From Gibbula magus (lineage: Eukaryota; Mollusca; Gastropoda; Trochida; Trochidae): a stretch of DNA of 64,000 nt. Both the position numbers and the translations under genes were made by a program. Under the pieces are notes generated by a model. The model was not told where the DNA came from, did not search any database, and was given only the letters and a program-made list of their open reading frames with translations. How positions within the stretch are numbered: the first letter of the stretch is position 1; every line of letters begins with the position of its first letter. Positions 1 to 12,607 of the stretch are shown piece by piece. Location: the NCBI GenBank assembly GCA_936450465.1, contig OW388300.1, forward strand, positions 52,839,535-52,903,534, written 5' to 3'.

Positions 1-1615
1 CTCTGATTGGACTACTTCCCATCCTCACTCTGATTGGAATACTTCCCATCCTCACTCTGATTGGACTACTTCCCATCCTATCTCTGATTGGACTACTTCC
101 CATCCTCTCTCTGATTGGACTACTTCCCATCCTCTCTCTGATTGGACTACTTCCCATCCTCTCTCTGATTGGAATACTTCCCATCCTCTCTCTGATTGGA
201 ATACTTCCCATCCTCACTCTGATTGGACTACTTCCCATCCTCTCTCTGATTGGACTACTTCCCATCCTCTCTCTGATTGGAATACTTCCCATCCTCTCTC
301 TGATTGGAATACTTCCCATCCTCTCTCTGATTGGAATACTTCCCATCCTCTCTCTGATTGGACTACTTCCCATCCTCTCTCTGATTGGACTACTTCCCAT
401 CCTCTCTCTGATTGGAATACTTCCCATCCTCTCTCTGATTGGAATACTTCCCATCCTCTCTCTGATTGGAATACTTCCCATCCTCTCTCTGATTGGACTA
501 CTTCCCATCCTCTCTCTGATTGGACTACTTCCCATCCTCTCTCTGATTGGACTACTTCCCATCCTCACTCTGATTGGAATACTTCCCATCCTCACTCTGA
601 TTGGAATACTTCACATCCTCTCTCTGATTGGACTACTTCCCATCCCCTCTCTGATTGGAATACTTCCCATCTCTCTCTGATTGGAATACTTCCCATCCTC
701 TCTCTGATTGGAATACTTCCCATCCTCTCTCTGATTGGACTACTTCCCATCCTCTCTATGATTGGAATACTTCCCATCCTCTCTATGATTGGAATACTTC
801 CTATCCTCTCTCTGATTGGAATACTTCCCATCCTCTCTCTGATTGGAATACTTCCCATCCTCTCTCTGATTGGAATACTTCCCATCCTCTCTCTGATTGG
901 ACTACTTCCCATCCTCTCTCTGATTGGAATACTTCCCATCCTCTCTCTGATTGGACTACTTCCCATCCTCTCTCTGATTGGACTACTTCCCATCCTCTCT
1001 CTGATTGGACTACTTCCCATCCTCACTCTGATTGGACTACTTCCCATCCTCTCTCTGATTGGACTACTTCCCATCCTCTCTCTGATTGGAATACTTCCCA
1101 TCCTCTCTCTGATTGGAATACTTCCCATCCTCTCTCTGATTGGACTACTTCCCATCCTCTCTCTGATTGGACTACTTCCCATCCTCTCTCTGATTGGAAT
1201 ACTTCCCATCCTCTCTCTGATTGGAATACTTCCCATCCTCTCTCTGATTGGAATACTTCCCATCCTCACTCTGATTGGAATACTTCCCATCCTCTCTCTG
1301 ATTGGACTACTTCCCATCCTCTCTCTGATTGGAATACTTCCCATCCTCTCTCTGATTGGACTACTTCCCATCCTCTCTCTGATTGGACTACTTCCCATCC
1401 TCACTCTGATTGGAATACTTCCCATCCTCACTCTGATTGGAATACTTCCCATCCTCTCTCTGATTGGAATACTTCCCATCCTCTCTCTGATTGGACTACT
1501 TCCCATCCTCTCTCTGATTGGAATACTTCCCATCCTCTCTCTGATTGGACTACTTCCCATCCTCACTCTGATTGGAATACTTCCCATCCTCTCTCTGATT
1601 GGAATACTTTCCATC
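1..1615. repeat. 27-bp minisatellite, about 60 copies, continues beyond left edge
   Basis: Head-to-tail units of 27 bp (core CTCTCTGATTGGAATACTTC followed by CCATCCT) fill the first 1.6 kb. The main variants are GGAATAC/GGACTAC and CTCTCTG/CTCACTG. Because 27 is a multiple of three, several frames on both strands stay open as 9-residue repeats (for example DWNTSHPLS). No start context, splice structure or family match supports a protein. The array stops abruptly at about 1615 against a decayed LINE end. Confidence 0.95.
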
Positions 1616-1620
1616 ATGGT

Positions 1621-2065
1621 AACCATAAGAATCCGAAAACTCGCATTCTATTCACTCTTACTCAACTCAATGTTCAGCAAAATCTGTTCTTCATTTGTGA
1701 CCGTGTATCCAGTAGCCAAGTCACTCATGGATTTATTCCAGAAGTAAAGAACGTTTGCACTCGCTATGGACTTGCAGAAGTTCTTTCAAGGTTATAGTTC
1801 TTTACCGACAATACAATCATTTGGAAAATACAAGTGAAGAAGAACGTTTGAAACATAGTGAAAGAGCTTGGCATACGACTGGAGTGATTCAACCATGACG
1901 GTATTAACAAACGGTTACCGAGTCTATTCTCCACACCTATTATGGACAGAGGGCAAATTCCATCCACACAAACGTGTTAGACTCAAAACAGTTCTGTCTC
2001 TAATTACTCACCAGTGAGGACTGAAACTGTGAACCATGTGTTCTTGTCTTGTGCATTGTCTCGTG
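1621..2065 (+). pseudogene. Decayed C-terminal end of a non-LTR retrotransposon reverse transcriptase
   Basis: Conceptual translation across several frames gives blocks such as VTHGFIPEVKNVCTRYGLAE, FFTDNTIIWK and ERAWHT. These resemble the tail of LINE polyproteins, where a KYGL-type helix is followed by a WK...AWH block. Stops and frame changes interrupt it, so it is not functional. The assignment rests on motif recall, not alignment. Confidence 0.35.
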
Positions 2066-2157
2066 TATTGTCCGTGCACCATCTCCTAATTTATCTGTGT
2101 TTTGTTATCTGTGAGTCATCTAGCTAGAGATAGCTGTGAGAAACACGAACCCAATAT

Positions 2158-2176
2158 TAATTAATTAATTAATTAA
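2158..2176. repeat. TTAA microsatellite
   Basis: A short run of about five AATT/TTAA units. Nothing else is recognised between about 2070 and 2440. Confidence 0.8.
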
Positions 2177-2439
2177 CTGACATTCTGGACATTTAAGTGT
2201 AGAGAGTTATATATGTTCTGTTGGTCAGTCGTGATCTGAGAGCTCTGACTGGTGTCCTGCTTGGACAACATACAGCTGCAGCATCTTGACCCGTCTCTCC
2301 CTTTAAATTGTGTTTACCTCATTCACCCTTTATCACTAATGAATATGTTAGGTATTAATTAATGTATGTCTCAATTTGTATCTCCCAATCTGAGGGAATT
2401 AAATAAACCTACCTCTAATTATAGTTTTCATAGTTCCAT

Positions 2440-3113
2440 TGTCAACTTCCCAATGCAAGGCATAACTCTTGCCAGTCTACATTACTGGCTGATTTAAATG
2501 GCTTTTCTTATGTTTGGATAAATCAAGATGTTGGTGAAAAACATGTATTTTTGTCAATGTTTAAGCAACGTATAAAAGACATTTTTATCCAGAAGTGGTC
2601 TGAATCAATTTATTCATCCAGCTTCCTCAGCCATTATTCCTATTGTAAATCAGTTTTTAGGCCTGAAAAATACATCAGTGTCCTTAATGATAAATCACTT
2701 TTAAGAAGTTTCTGTAAATATAGAATATCTCTACATGCCTTAAAAATCCAGTGTTTAAGAAAAGATAATAATACTCTGAACGATTTAACATGTTCATACT
2801 GTTCTTCAGGCCAAACTGAAGATGAATATCATATTCTGTTAATCTGTGAAGCCTTTTCCGAATGCAGGAATAAGTTTTTTAAATGCGTTAATATTAACCA
2901 ACAAACGATGTACAATCTTCTAAATGCAAAAAGTGCTGATGTCATTCAAAATGTTGCCATATTTATAAAACGTTTGATGTACCTTATGAAATCTTATGTA
3001 AAATCGTCTTCAAAGTCACGTGACCAAATTGTTCTTATATAATTTCAACTGTACTATGGGCCACTGAGCCTTACATGCTGAATAAACATGTCTGTCTGTC
3101 TGTCTGTCTGTCT
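2440..3113 (+). pseudogene. 5'-truncated LINE: reverse transcriptase C-terminus with 3' simple-repeat tail
   Basis: An open frame (2551-3042, extendable upstream in frame to about 2445) encodes a 160+ residue segment. It ends in the zinc-knuckle-like block CSYCSSGQTEDEYHILLIC followed by an arginine-containing helix. The pattern C-x2-C, EDE-x-H, C is typical of the extreme C-terminus of LINE ORF2 proteins. The stop at 3040-3042 is followed by AATAAA (3081-3086) and a TGTC microsatellite (about 3089-3113), as expected for the 3' end of a non-LTR retroelement. The endonuclease and polymerase domains are missing, so this is a dead 5'-truncated copy. Confidence 0.7.
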
Positions 3114-4232
3114 GATTTAGGCCTTGCAGTACTTCCTTAAGAAATCGGTGCTTAGAAATCCAGGCCCGTTAAGCATCTAGGCACAACAAAGCAAGGGAAA
3201 TACCGTAAGGCTTAAATCAGCCAGTAATGCAGACTCGCAAGGGTTATTCCTTGTGTTTGGAAGTTGTCCCTTGGTAGGCATATTGCTGATTTGCGTTTTT
3301 AAAAACAGGGATTCTTTCTGCATTATCTCATTAGAGAGTCCCTAGTTTAGGCAAAATTAAAAATCCTGAAAAATATAGCTAACACAACGTAGGCCTACGT
3401 TATAGGAAAGATTTTTGTAAGTGGTGAAATAGTGATCACTTTAATTGTTTTACTCAATATTACAAAATCCACATTTATAAACTCTTTTTTTCAACTGAAA
3501 TCAGCACATATCGTATGTTGGCACATATTAAAGTAAAATAAAATTGTATGTAACACAATGGATGCATCTTTAAAAGATTAGTTGTTGAATGTCGTAATGA
3601 TCGGATTTGTCTGCCATATCTTGTCGCTTTTGTCGGTCATTTAAAAATGGCACTTTCGGCGCCGGACGGCGAACGACTTGTTCTAATAAAAGCGGTACGC
3701 CGGTTACACAGAGCAGCGTATACTGAGTGCTGCCTGGGTCTTCCAATCAAGCATGGCCAGCGGCTAAACGTGTCTACCGGAAACTGAATTAGAGTCTACA
3801 GCAAATAAAGTGACGTCTAAAGTAAACGAAAGTACGAAAGGACTCGCTTGATGATGCTGTTTTGACACCCAGGTACCTCAGGTGAAAAGAATTTAATATT
3901 TTAAAATCTCACGAGTTTGGACACATCCGTCGAACGGGGCTTGGTCGTAGGTTTGTTTACTGCCTAGGTAAGGATGATGTAAACAAATCCAACAAACCAG
4001 GCTACGACGGGCCTAGCCTCGAATTCAAGAATCTTAATTAGGTGTGTCAAAATTTTATAGGTTAGACTGATTACCGAAATATACACGAAGGTCAAGAAGT
4101 GACTGCCATCGGTCTGTTTACAAAAATGACGTCACAAACCACCTGTTAGTGGTAGGCAGCAGCTCCAGAGCAAAATTTGCCCATAAAGAACAATCAAATG
4201 ACTCCTTCATATGAAATCCAGTAAATTGTCCA
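3114..4232. other. Non-coding stretch upstream of CHPF; possible promoter region near 3650-3860
   Basis: No convincing coding sequence. A GC-richer patch at about 3650-3790 holds CGG-rich words in otherwise AT-rich DNA. It is followed by donor-like sites (CAG|GTACCT and CAG|GTGAAA near 3870-3882). This could be the CHPF promoter and a 5' untranslated exon, since an acceptor precedes the CHPF start codon. This is inference only. Confidence 0.25.
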
Positions 4233-4816
4233 ATTTGTTCTTACTTTCAACTTTCTATGTTGGTATGGGAATCTGTCAGCTCAAAACAAAAATAAAGTTT
4301 TTAGAATTCTAAATACTTCTTAAAAAATTATCGGATTACCTTTAGAAAGTATTGGCTATTTCTATGAACAGCAAATTATTAAAAAGACAAACAAAATTTT
4401 AAGTGACTCATCTCATGTTTTGTTTTCGGAATTTTCTAGTCTTCTTTCAGGTCGAAGATTATGCATGCCAGCATTGAAAACAAACAGGGCTCGCCATTCT
4501 TTGTACCATCTGGTATATGAGAATTAAATAAGAAAAAAGACTGTGTTAAACTGGGGTGGGGTGTGATGGGGACAGGGTTGGGGGTGTGGGGTGGTGGGTG
4601 AAATTGTGACTTGATTTAACTGTGATCTAATTGTGAATTATGTAACTTGGTTTATACATGTGTGTATTGTATATATATTTATCTCTATGTGATAGATAAT
4701 TTTATGTATTTTTGTTTTGCCTGAAAACAGTGTACAACAAATTTCCAATGGACATTAAAGAATTATCTTATCTTATCTTATCTTATCTTATCTTATCTTA
4801 TCTTATCTTATCTTAT
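4233..4816 (+). pseudogene. LINE 3' remnant with (TTATC)n tail
   Basis: Starting near 4245 the + strand reads FLCWYGNLSAQNKNKVFRIL, then a TAA stop at 4321-4323, then KIIG...ESIGYFYEQQI, SDSSHVLFSEF and SGRRLCMPALKTNRARHS. These blocks are typical of the C-terminal region of a widespread animal LINE family. A one-base deletion after RHS and a TGA further break it. The element ends with a (TTATC)n run at about 4763-4816. It is a fossil copy in the presumed 5' intron of CHPF. Confidence 0.7.
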
Positions 4817-5829
4817 TACTTTTACCGATTTTAGTATCGGCCAGAGATACGCCTACCTTTCATAGATGAGAGACATGTGTTTTCAGTCCCATACTTTAGA
4901 CCTATTCAACTGTCTCTTGCCAACCATGCCACTTCAGGTATCCCGGATGTTGACAACACTATCTGTACAACTTACAATGTCTAACTAGATGATGTGATGC
5001 TCACATGATTATCTCCGTTAAAATCCATTCTCTTACAGTGGAGCGTTGCCCAGCGAGGGTTAGGCAATCACGATCGTCTATGTATAAATCAGCTAACACT
5101 ATACCAATATCTAGCTTCTTCTATTTCTGTAACATAATCTTCGTTAAAGTTCGTTAATAGGTCCCTTAGTTCATGATGTCATTTATCGACGAAAACTTGG
5201 TTTTCGGTGGGACTTTTTTAATTTGAACGGCTCACATTCAAATATTTTTCTCGCTATAATGATGTGATTGGTGTGAAGGAGAGGTCTCTGTTTACCAACA
5301 GAATAAATGCTTTGTTTGAAACTTGGATTGTAAGCTGCTTAATCATATCAGCAGCCTTCAAACAAACCCAATGTGATACCTGTAGCACCATAGATGAGTG
5401 GGGCAAAAAGACATCTATAATATAATTCACTGGCTGTGAAATCCACTGGCCTGTAGTCTTTTACAATTACAGTATTTTATTATAGTATTTGTTAGTCTTC
5501 AGTTCAGGTAGGTTCGTACATTCGAAGTAAGGGATTGAACTTACCCTCAGTTTTATCTTTTTCTGTTTCAATTGAAACAATTTGTACTATGTCCTTTTTA
5601 AGGGTACCATCTCTAAAAAAAATAATTGTGTGAGGTTTCTAACATGATTTTGGGGAAGGAGATATCTGTTTTTATAAGTAAAAACATCCTCTAGTTACTA
5701 ATTGAGTTTGAAGCCAGGCTTGAATGATTCAGATCCCCAAGAGTCAGTTGGTGATGTTATGTTGTGGATGTCCTCGATGTTTGTGATTTTGTTTATTATA
5801 CTAATGTTGTTGTTTGTAGGTAGGCCAGG
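4817..5829. other. Non-coding; presumed 5' intron of CHPF
   Basis: Nothing coding is recognised. The last bases (about 5800-5819) form a T/G-rich tract ending in AG, 10 bases before the CHPF start codon. This suggests that a 5' untranslated exon is spliced to the first coding exon. Confidence 0.4.
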
Positions 5830-8800
5830 ATGAGGACCCCCCGCAAGCTGAGTGTGAGTATCAAGATAGATATGAAGTGTCTCCGGCCCCTCCTGCCTCT
5901 AGTCATCGGCCTGTGTCTCGGCATCACAATGAGTATGATGTATGCTCCCTTCAGTGAGGACAGCTGTGAAACTTACGTTGCTAAACAAGACCCCCAAGAA
6001 CTGGTGAAGAGACGAGAAACTAAATCCCTTGAAGTTCAAGTTGATGATGGGTCCAAGTTTGAACCGAGGCTACGTCTTCAAGAGAAGCCGTCAGGAAACA
6101 CAGGTGGTGGTGGTGGTATTGGAGCTAAGAAGCTGATCAGACCAAGATATGCTTCCACCGAACTGGGTATACTTGATAAACTCTTTGTGGCTGTGGTCAC
6201 TTCCAGAGGCACTATTGACACTCTCGGGGTGGCTTTCAACAAAACTGTCCAACATCATGTGACGAAACTTGTCTTTTTTATGGATGACAAGGGTCCCACT
6301 CTGCCTGCAGGGATGTCTATTGTCAGTTTTGCGGACAAGCATCCACTTCTGATCCCTATCCACATCCTGAAGTATATAGCTGAGCACTACCCGGACAAGT
6401 TTGACTACTACATGTTTGTGTCGGACCGGACCTACATCCGTGGGGACAAGCTGTTTGAGCTAGTGAGCAGCGTCAGTGTGAGCCACCACATGTACATGGG
6501 CTGTCCTAGAGCGGGAGAGGGAGGCACCCAGTACTGTAGTCTCGATGGAGGCATCGTCATTTCTCAGGTTCGTCACAACAATACACACAGCTTATCACAT
6601 CAATAATTGAAATGTCTTTGGAGTTCAATTGTAATATTAACAAATGTTGTTTGTCTTTAAGTGACTTTAAGACCTATGTTATTCAGTCAGACCTGGTTAT
6701 ATGGCTTAAACTGTTTAACTCTTTTATTCGTTGTGATAAAGAATTAGGAACAAGTTCTCCTCTTCATATGTATAAACAATGATAGATTTTCATTCAGACC
6801 TAAACCATGTATTTAAATCTTCAACCTTGGATAATAAATCAAGCAAGTCCTGATGAGCTACAGAGCCCATAGCTCTATTATTCCCACTGCACATGGGATA
6901 TAGCTAACTGTGATTGTATTAGAAGAGGATGGTAAATTCTGCCATTTCCTCCATAAAGATAAATGTTTTCATTTCATTGTTTGGTCAAAGCTAATAAATC
7001 TATTTATGAAAGGTTAATTATTAATTTTAGAGTTTGTATGTATATGTGTGAGTATTTGATATTACAGTCGATCCTCTCGCAAGTGTTGTCGGAGATAGAA
7101 TGGTGCACCACCAACTGCCACGCGTCTGATGCCAGCATCAACTTGGCTACCTGTCTGCACCATGCCACCGGCCGCTCCTGCCAGGGTCACACCAACGTAT
7201 GTATGCTCCTCACAACTCCTGTACAGCTCAAATTGACCGTCCCCCCTTTCTGTGACAGACAATAGATGATTGCATGCTTTGTCAATAATAACTATTATTA
7301 CCCATATGGTTGAAATAACCGATTTAATATTATTGATATAACCCCAAATCACCTCACCTCCGTGAATTGGCCAAAAACCTAGCAAGCTATCTGTTATGAG
7401 TTGTAACAATATATTTTAGAAAACATGTCAGACCCCGTTTATCCACACAATTTGATTTCAGTTGATAATCACCCTGAAAACGAGTCATGCGGTTTAGCGA
7501 ATCATAATTTGCATAGAAATGCATAGAGAAGAATTGAAATACTACTATGTGGATGGCTGGTTTCCGGATATACGGGGTCTGAGTCAACTAGGTCTGACTT
7601 TATTGCTGTAACAAACCTGTTTCAAAAATAACAATTCTGTTTTCAGTTCCTTCCATATGGTTATACAAAAGCTGTTGACTTTGATTTTGATGATGATATT
7701 GAGAAGTTGCGAGTGAAAGAAGACTTCAACAAATCAGTTGCTGTGTTCCCCATGCCAGATGAAGCCAACCACTACAAGTTACACAGGTATAAACTATAAA
7801 GTGTTTAACTTGATCTAGCTTCTTGACAAGATCGTTTGAGACTAGTCCCAAAAGTAATCAGCTTTTATTCTTGGTGTCTTAATGTTGGAAAAGTGTCCAT
7901 ATTTTGATGTTTGATGTATTTAATGTATTACTTGAGAGAAATATTTGTTAGATCTTCAACCTTAGATAATAAATCTTGCAATTCTTGGTGACCAACAGAG
8001 CCAGTGGTAAGTTTATAACGAATCCATGTGTTCTCCATCTTTATCCATGTGTGATGTCATTAAACATGCATATGTGATAAAATTCACTGATAATGTATGT
8101 GATTAATTATATTTAAATTATGGGACACAAAAATCTATTATTTTGCAAATTTCTGTGCTCATTAGTTGGATAGGGGACACTTAGCTACAACTCTCATGAA
8201 ATAGATTCTTCCATGCACATGCAGCCAGTAAGGAATGAAAAGGCGTAGATGCTGAATCTTTGTGTAGACATACCTTCACCAGCTGCTTATTTGGTAAAGA
8301 TTCATTGCATATTAATAAACCTGTTATTTCATATTTAACTCTTCAAAATAAGGTATTAAATCATGCAAAGCCTGTTCAACTACATGGCTCTCATTTTAAA
8401 CAATAAAATCTACTGTTTACACTCTGTTAGTCTGTCTGTCTGTTAATCTCTCAATGGTGTAACATATGAGGGAAATTAATCCAACCTGACTATTGCAGGT
8501 ATTTCTGTCAGCTACAGCTGAACCAGACTAAACACGAGATTGCCAAGACAGCAGAAAATATCATATACCTGAGTCAGTACGCGCCCGGGGGTCGTGACAG
8601 TATCACATGGCCGGTCGGGGTCCCTGAACCGTATCGACCCAAAAACAGGTTTGATGTCATCCGCTGGGACTACTTCACAGAGACACACATCTACTTCAAG
8701 AGCGATTTCACAAACATGGAGGAACTCAAAGGTACTTTCTTATCCATTACATAAACGCTCAACTTGCTATGTTTTATATAGCCCCTTTTAGCCCCAGTGC

Positions 8801-10245
8801 CAGAATGTTCAGGTCTCCTAGCTCACTTCTGGCGTAAGAAATGGAATCCAGTACTGTTTTTTCAAGATATGGTGCACTTGGTGAAGGGAGGGTTTCACAG
8901 TCCTTATAAAAGCGGGTTTCCTTAAATATTATAATTATCTGAGACCTTGGGTATTATTGTTGGTATTGCATCTTGAGCTTGGGAGGGGGATTTTTGCAAA
9001 GTGTCTAGGAGAATTTGTGCTATTTAATTATTTTTATGCCATTTGAGGTATTTAAAAACCTTTTTAAAAATGAATTATACTTGAGGAATGTTTGTATAAA
9101 AACTTGATGTTGAATGCTGTGCTGTGGATGTTGCAGGGGGAGACAAGCAAGATGTCCAGGAGGTGGTGAAACTCTCCGTGGACCAGCTTAACGACAAGTA
9201 CAAGAACCGCTTCCTCTACTCCCACCTCATCAACGGGTACCGCCGCTTTGATCCCCAACGCGGCATGGAGTACGTCATGGACATAGCACTGAGGGAGATT
9301 TCAGACACAAACAACGTTGTTGACAAACGGGTCCACCTGGTGCGGCCTCTAGGACAGGTGGAGATTGTTCCCATGCCTTATGTCACGGAGAACACTCGCA
9401 TCAACCTCATACTGCCGGTAACAGAGGAAGACAAAGATGGTGTTGGAAATTTCCTAGATTCGTATGCACACACATGTTTAGACTCTGGTGACAACACGTA
9501 CTTGTTGATAGTTTTCATATACAAGCAAGGCTTCCAAGATGACACATTTGCTGTTCTGAAATCCATGATCTCCTATTATGAGAAGAAGTATCAGAGTAGT
9601 GAGAAGATTGCCTGGATATCACTCATGAATAATGGCTCCTATATATCGGAATTCTTTGTCATGGACGAAGTTTCCACAAAATTTCCGACAGATGCATTAC
9701 TATTGATGTGTACTGTCGGAATGGAACTTGCAGCAGATTATTTCAATAGAATACGCATGAATACTATACAAGGGTGGCAGGTATTCTTTCCAATCGGATT
9801 TTGGCAATACAAGCCAAATCTCATATTTGATAGAAAACCATACCCAACGACAATTGATATTACTTCCAAATCAGGTCATTATGATGCCGATTCATATGAA
9901 CACAGCAGTTTTTATAACTCTGACTTTATTGCAGCAAGGAAACTTATGTCTGCATATGATGTGATCAACGAAGGAACCTTTGAAATGTTTGTGAAGTACG
10001 AGAATGTACATGTGTTGCGTGCAGTCGAGCCTGATCTGAAGCACAGGTTCAAGCACCTTGAGTGCTCCTCGAGCACGCCACAGAAGGTATACGAGCGGTG
10101 CTTGGCGCGACGAGCAGTAGGTCTGGCCACCAGAGGGCAGCTTGCAAAACTTGTGTTCGAGCACCAGGACCGAGTGCAGCAGGTGAACGTCATGCAGGGC
10201 CCCGGCCAGGATCCAAACATGGAGCCCTTTCACTCACAAAACTAG
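5830..10245 (+). CDS. CHPF: Chondroitin polymerising factor (chondroitin sulfate synthase family), 5 coding exons
   Basis: Coding exons: 5830-6567, 7068-7196, 7647-7786, 8499-8731 and 9137-10245, all with GT-AG introns and matching phases (2349 nt, 782 residues, close to the usual ~775). The protein is a predicted type II Golgi membrane protein: a short basic N-terminus, one hydrophobic anchor at about residues 17-40, a low-complexity glycine-rich stem, then two glycosyltransferase-like domains. Family blocks seen are RPRYASTELGILDKLFVAVV (exon 1), RFDVIRWDYFTETH-like text (exon 4), LINGYRRFDPQRGMEY and VEIVPMPYVTE (exon 5). CHPF works with chondroitin synthases to extend the GlcA-GalNAc chain and is usually considered weakly or not catalytic. 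Consistent with this, the first-domain DxD/DDD site reads VSDRTY and the second domain has TVGMEL where synthases have an acidic motif. CHPF rather than CHPF2 is a choice of name; an invertebrate usually has one member. Confidence 0.9.
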
Positions 10246-11543
10246 CCACAAATAGAGCAAATCAAAATTCACATCATGTCAAGTCAATTAATGAAATATA
10301 AAGATATTTATTTACATATCATGGTGTAGTGGAGGGGATTGTTGTTGCTTGAACTATTAATGATAGGTGGATCTCTTTGCTGAAGAGTCATCGAGTATTG
10401 TGATAACATACTTGAAAAGTGCCAAATATTCATCGCTTTGAATTATAACAATAATCAACAAGTTACAAGGAATTAATATCTGTCCTGGATTAACTGTTGT
10501 GATAAACTCGGAGCTTTAGCGAGGAGTTTGACATAATCATTCACAAGGGACAGACAATTCATAATCCCAAGCACCATGTTTTATTTTAATTCATTAAAAA
10601 ACGAAAAACAAGACGAGAATTCACGATCTTACATTAGACTATAAAATACAAATTGTACTCATACGCCATTCATAACTGTCTCACATCTTCAGTATGCGTG
10701 CATCCAACATAATTTGCTACTTGTGCTCTTTTTCAGTAAGATCCTCATGCAATTGTTGAACTTTATTGCCAAAAAGAATCTCGTTTATGTTGTAAATAAT
10801 GAAAATTGGTAAAACGTGAACTAGCAATCACTCAGCTGCAATGCAAGATAGGCAATATGTCACTGAATGATGTCATGGCTAATGATGTCACAAAGATAGT
10901 CATGGCAGTTCAGCCGTAGACAATTGCATGCTACTTCGCCTTGCAAATTTTATACTGTGAATATGGTCCCAGAAGATTGAACGTGACTATTTTATATGTT
11001 TTTAAATTTTTTTTATATGTGACTTGAAATATGTGTGCTTGAGATCCTTTTACCAATGTGACTTAGCAGAAATAGGACAGCTAAGAGTCATGAATGGGCG
11101 TAAAGAAGTCCTGTCAACCAATCAAAATACAAGTTATATATTTAGAAAAACTAATTCCAGTGACCACTATTAAACTATAATATCGGACATATCTTTGCCC
11201 ATTTGCGTAAGAAATACAACTAATATTTTTCAGGTTTGTTTGACCCAAAATAAGTGGAGAAATCACTAATTAGGAAAATAAACCTATCAGACTATCAAAA
11301 AAAACAAAATAGAAACAAAGGTTTACGAGTACTCGTGGAAATAGAAATTTAGCTTTTGGGGTTTTTATATTTATTAATGTAGCTCCTACAGATATTGAAA
11401 TAACTGTTTTTCCCAACTAGGTGTTTTGCTTGAATCATTATATATCAAGTATATATAGTAACATATTTAAGAAATAGTGGGTTAGGATTCTTTGGGATTA
11501 TGCAAGAAAAAGGTGCTTAGATATTCGAACATTTGGCAGCTTA

Positions 11544-11760
11544 CAAGGATCACCCTAGAGCAGAGTGTCAAAGGGAGAATAATCTCCCCTTTGCCTTACA
11601 CAATGGGATTTTCAGATAAAGTAATGGGATATTTCTAAATAATAATAATGATTTTAAGAATTTTACATTTTTGTAATGGGATTTTCTCCCCTTGTCATTA
11701 TTTATTATGGGTACATCAATGGGGTAAATATCCCCAAATCCCTGCCTAAAGTGATCCCTG
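11544..11760. mobile_element. 217-bp MITE-like insertion with 6-bp target duplication
   Basis: Ends are CAAGGATCAC and GTGATCCCTG, an inverted pair differing at one base. They are flanked by AGCTTA on both sides (11538-11543 and 11761-11766). The interior is A/T-rich with repeated ATGGGATT words and no ORF. It lies in the presumed CHPF 3' UTR. The superfamily is not assigned. Confidence 0.55.
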
Positions 11761-12031
11761 AGCTTATATTTTGGAATTTCTGTGATTGATGTCTTAAATT
11801 ATATTCCAAATTCCTAAATGCCATCTATAACTTACCTTTTAGAATTAGTCGCTGTGCTTTGTATTATCCAAATATCGTACAAGTACACAGAAATTTCTTG
11901 TGATTGGGGGAATTTATTATTTTTTAAAACATTTCTAGCTACTAAGCAAGAGTTCTTGGTTTAACATCACATAGATTCATCACAGCATTATTTGTAAATA
12001 CCTCTTGTATGCATGTATTTTATGTCTTGTA

Positions 12032-12037
12032 AATAAA
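12032..12037 (+). terminator. Candidate CHPF poly(A) signal
   Basis: AATAAA followed within 40 bases by GT-rich sequence (TCAGTGTGTATTATGTTGTG). It sits just before the convergent CNOT9 3' end. Confidence 0.45.
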
Positions 12038-12354
12038 TCATTAGTGAACTTTTATCAGTGTGTATTATGTTGTGTCTTGCAATGTTGAAGGTACAGTGAT
12101 AGCAGCCCATTTTCAAGCCAAAATTCCAGTTTGAGATGGGGTCAAAGGTAAAGGCAAAGATATAAATTTACACAATGATTTTGTTACACTTATTTCCATG
12201 ATGCTGATTGGTCCATATCTCTAAAAATCATACAACCATTTCTGGATGAACGAAGATACAACTGCATTGATACAGGTCTCGCACATGGTAGCAGATGCAT
12301 GGCAGTTTGTACACGCTTATTAAATCAAACACAATGTCTATGTAAAAACGATTA

Positions 12355-12360
12355 TTTATT
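12355..12360 (-). terminator. Candidate CNOT9 poly(A) signal
   Basis: TTTATT on the + strand is AATAAA on the - strand, about 250 bases beyond the CNOT9 stop codon. CHPF and CNOT9 therefore appear to end tail-to-tail about 300 bases apart. Confidence 0.45.
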
Positions 12361-12607
12361 CAACTTTGAATAAACGGCACCACTACATGTATGAACATCT
12401 AATTCCTTGGAAGCTGTTGTGGTGCTCGTGTCAGTCTCCAGGGACCAATCAGAAACCTGCATAGAGCCTCCGCCATTGTCTGCCACTTGGTAATACATGT
12501 CAATATGTCATATTGTCAATACACTTGAGAACTTCCCATCTCGTTCTCGCACACAGAGATCTCCTTAATATTTTTCAACATTGTCCTTTTGCATGTTGGG
12601 TTGCGAG

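Larger units (their letters stand above)
10246..12060 (+). other. CHPF 3' untranslated region (inferred)
   Basis: AT-rich sequence without coding signals follows the CHPF stop. The best polyadenylation signal is AATAAA at 12032-12037, followed by a TGT-rich stretch; an earlier AATAAA lies at 11277-11282. The region contains a 217-bp MITE-like insertion (listed separately). Confidence 0.45.

Noticed and set aside
592..1797. Long open frames on both strands in the 27-bp repeat (9-residue periodic proteins)
   Set aside because: Open only because the unit is 27 bp; no family, no splice context, and mutually overlapping frames on opposite strands.
6091..6387. Minus-strand frame inside CHPF exon 1
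   Set aside because: Antisense shadow of a well-supported exon.
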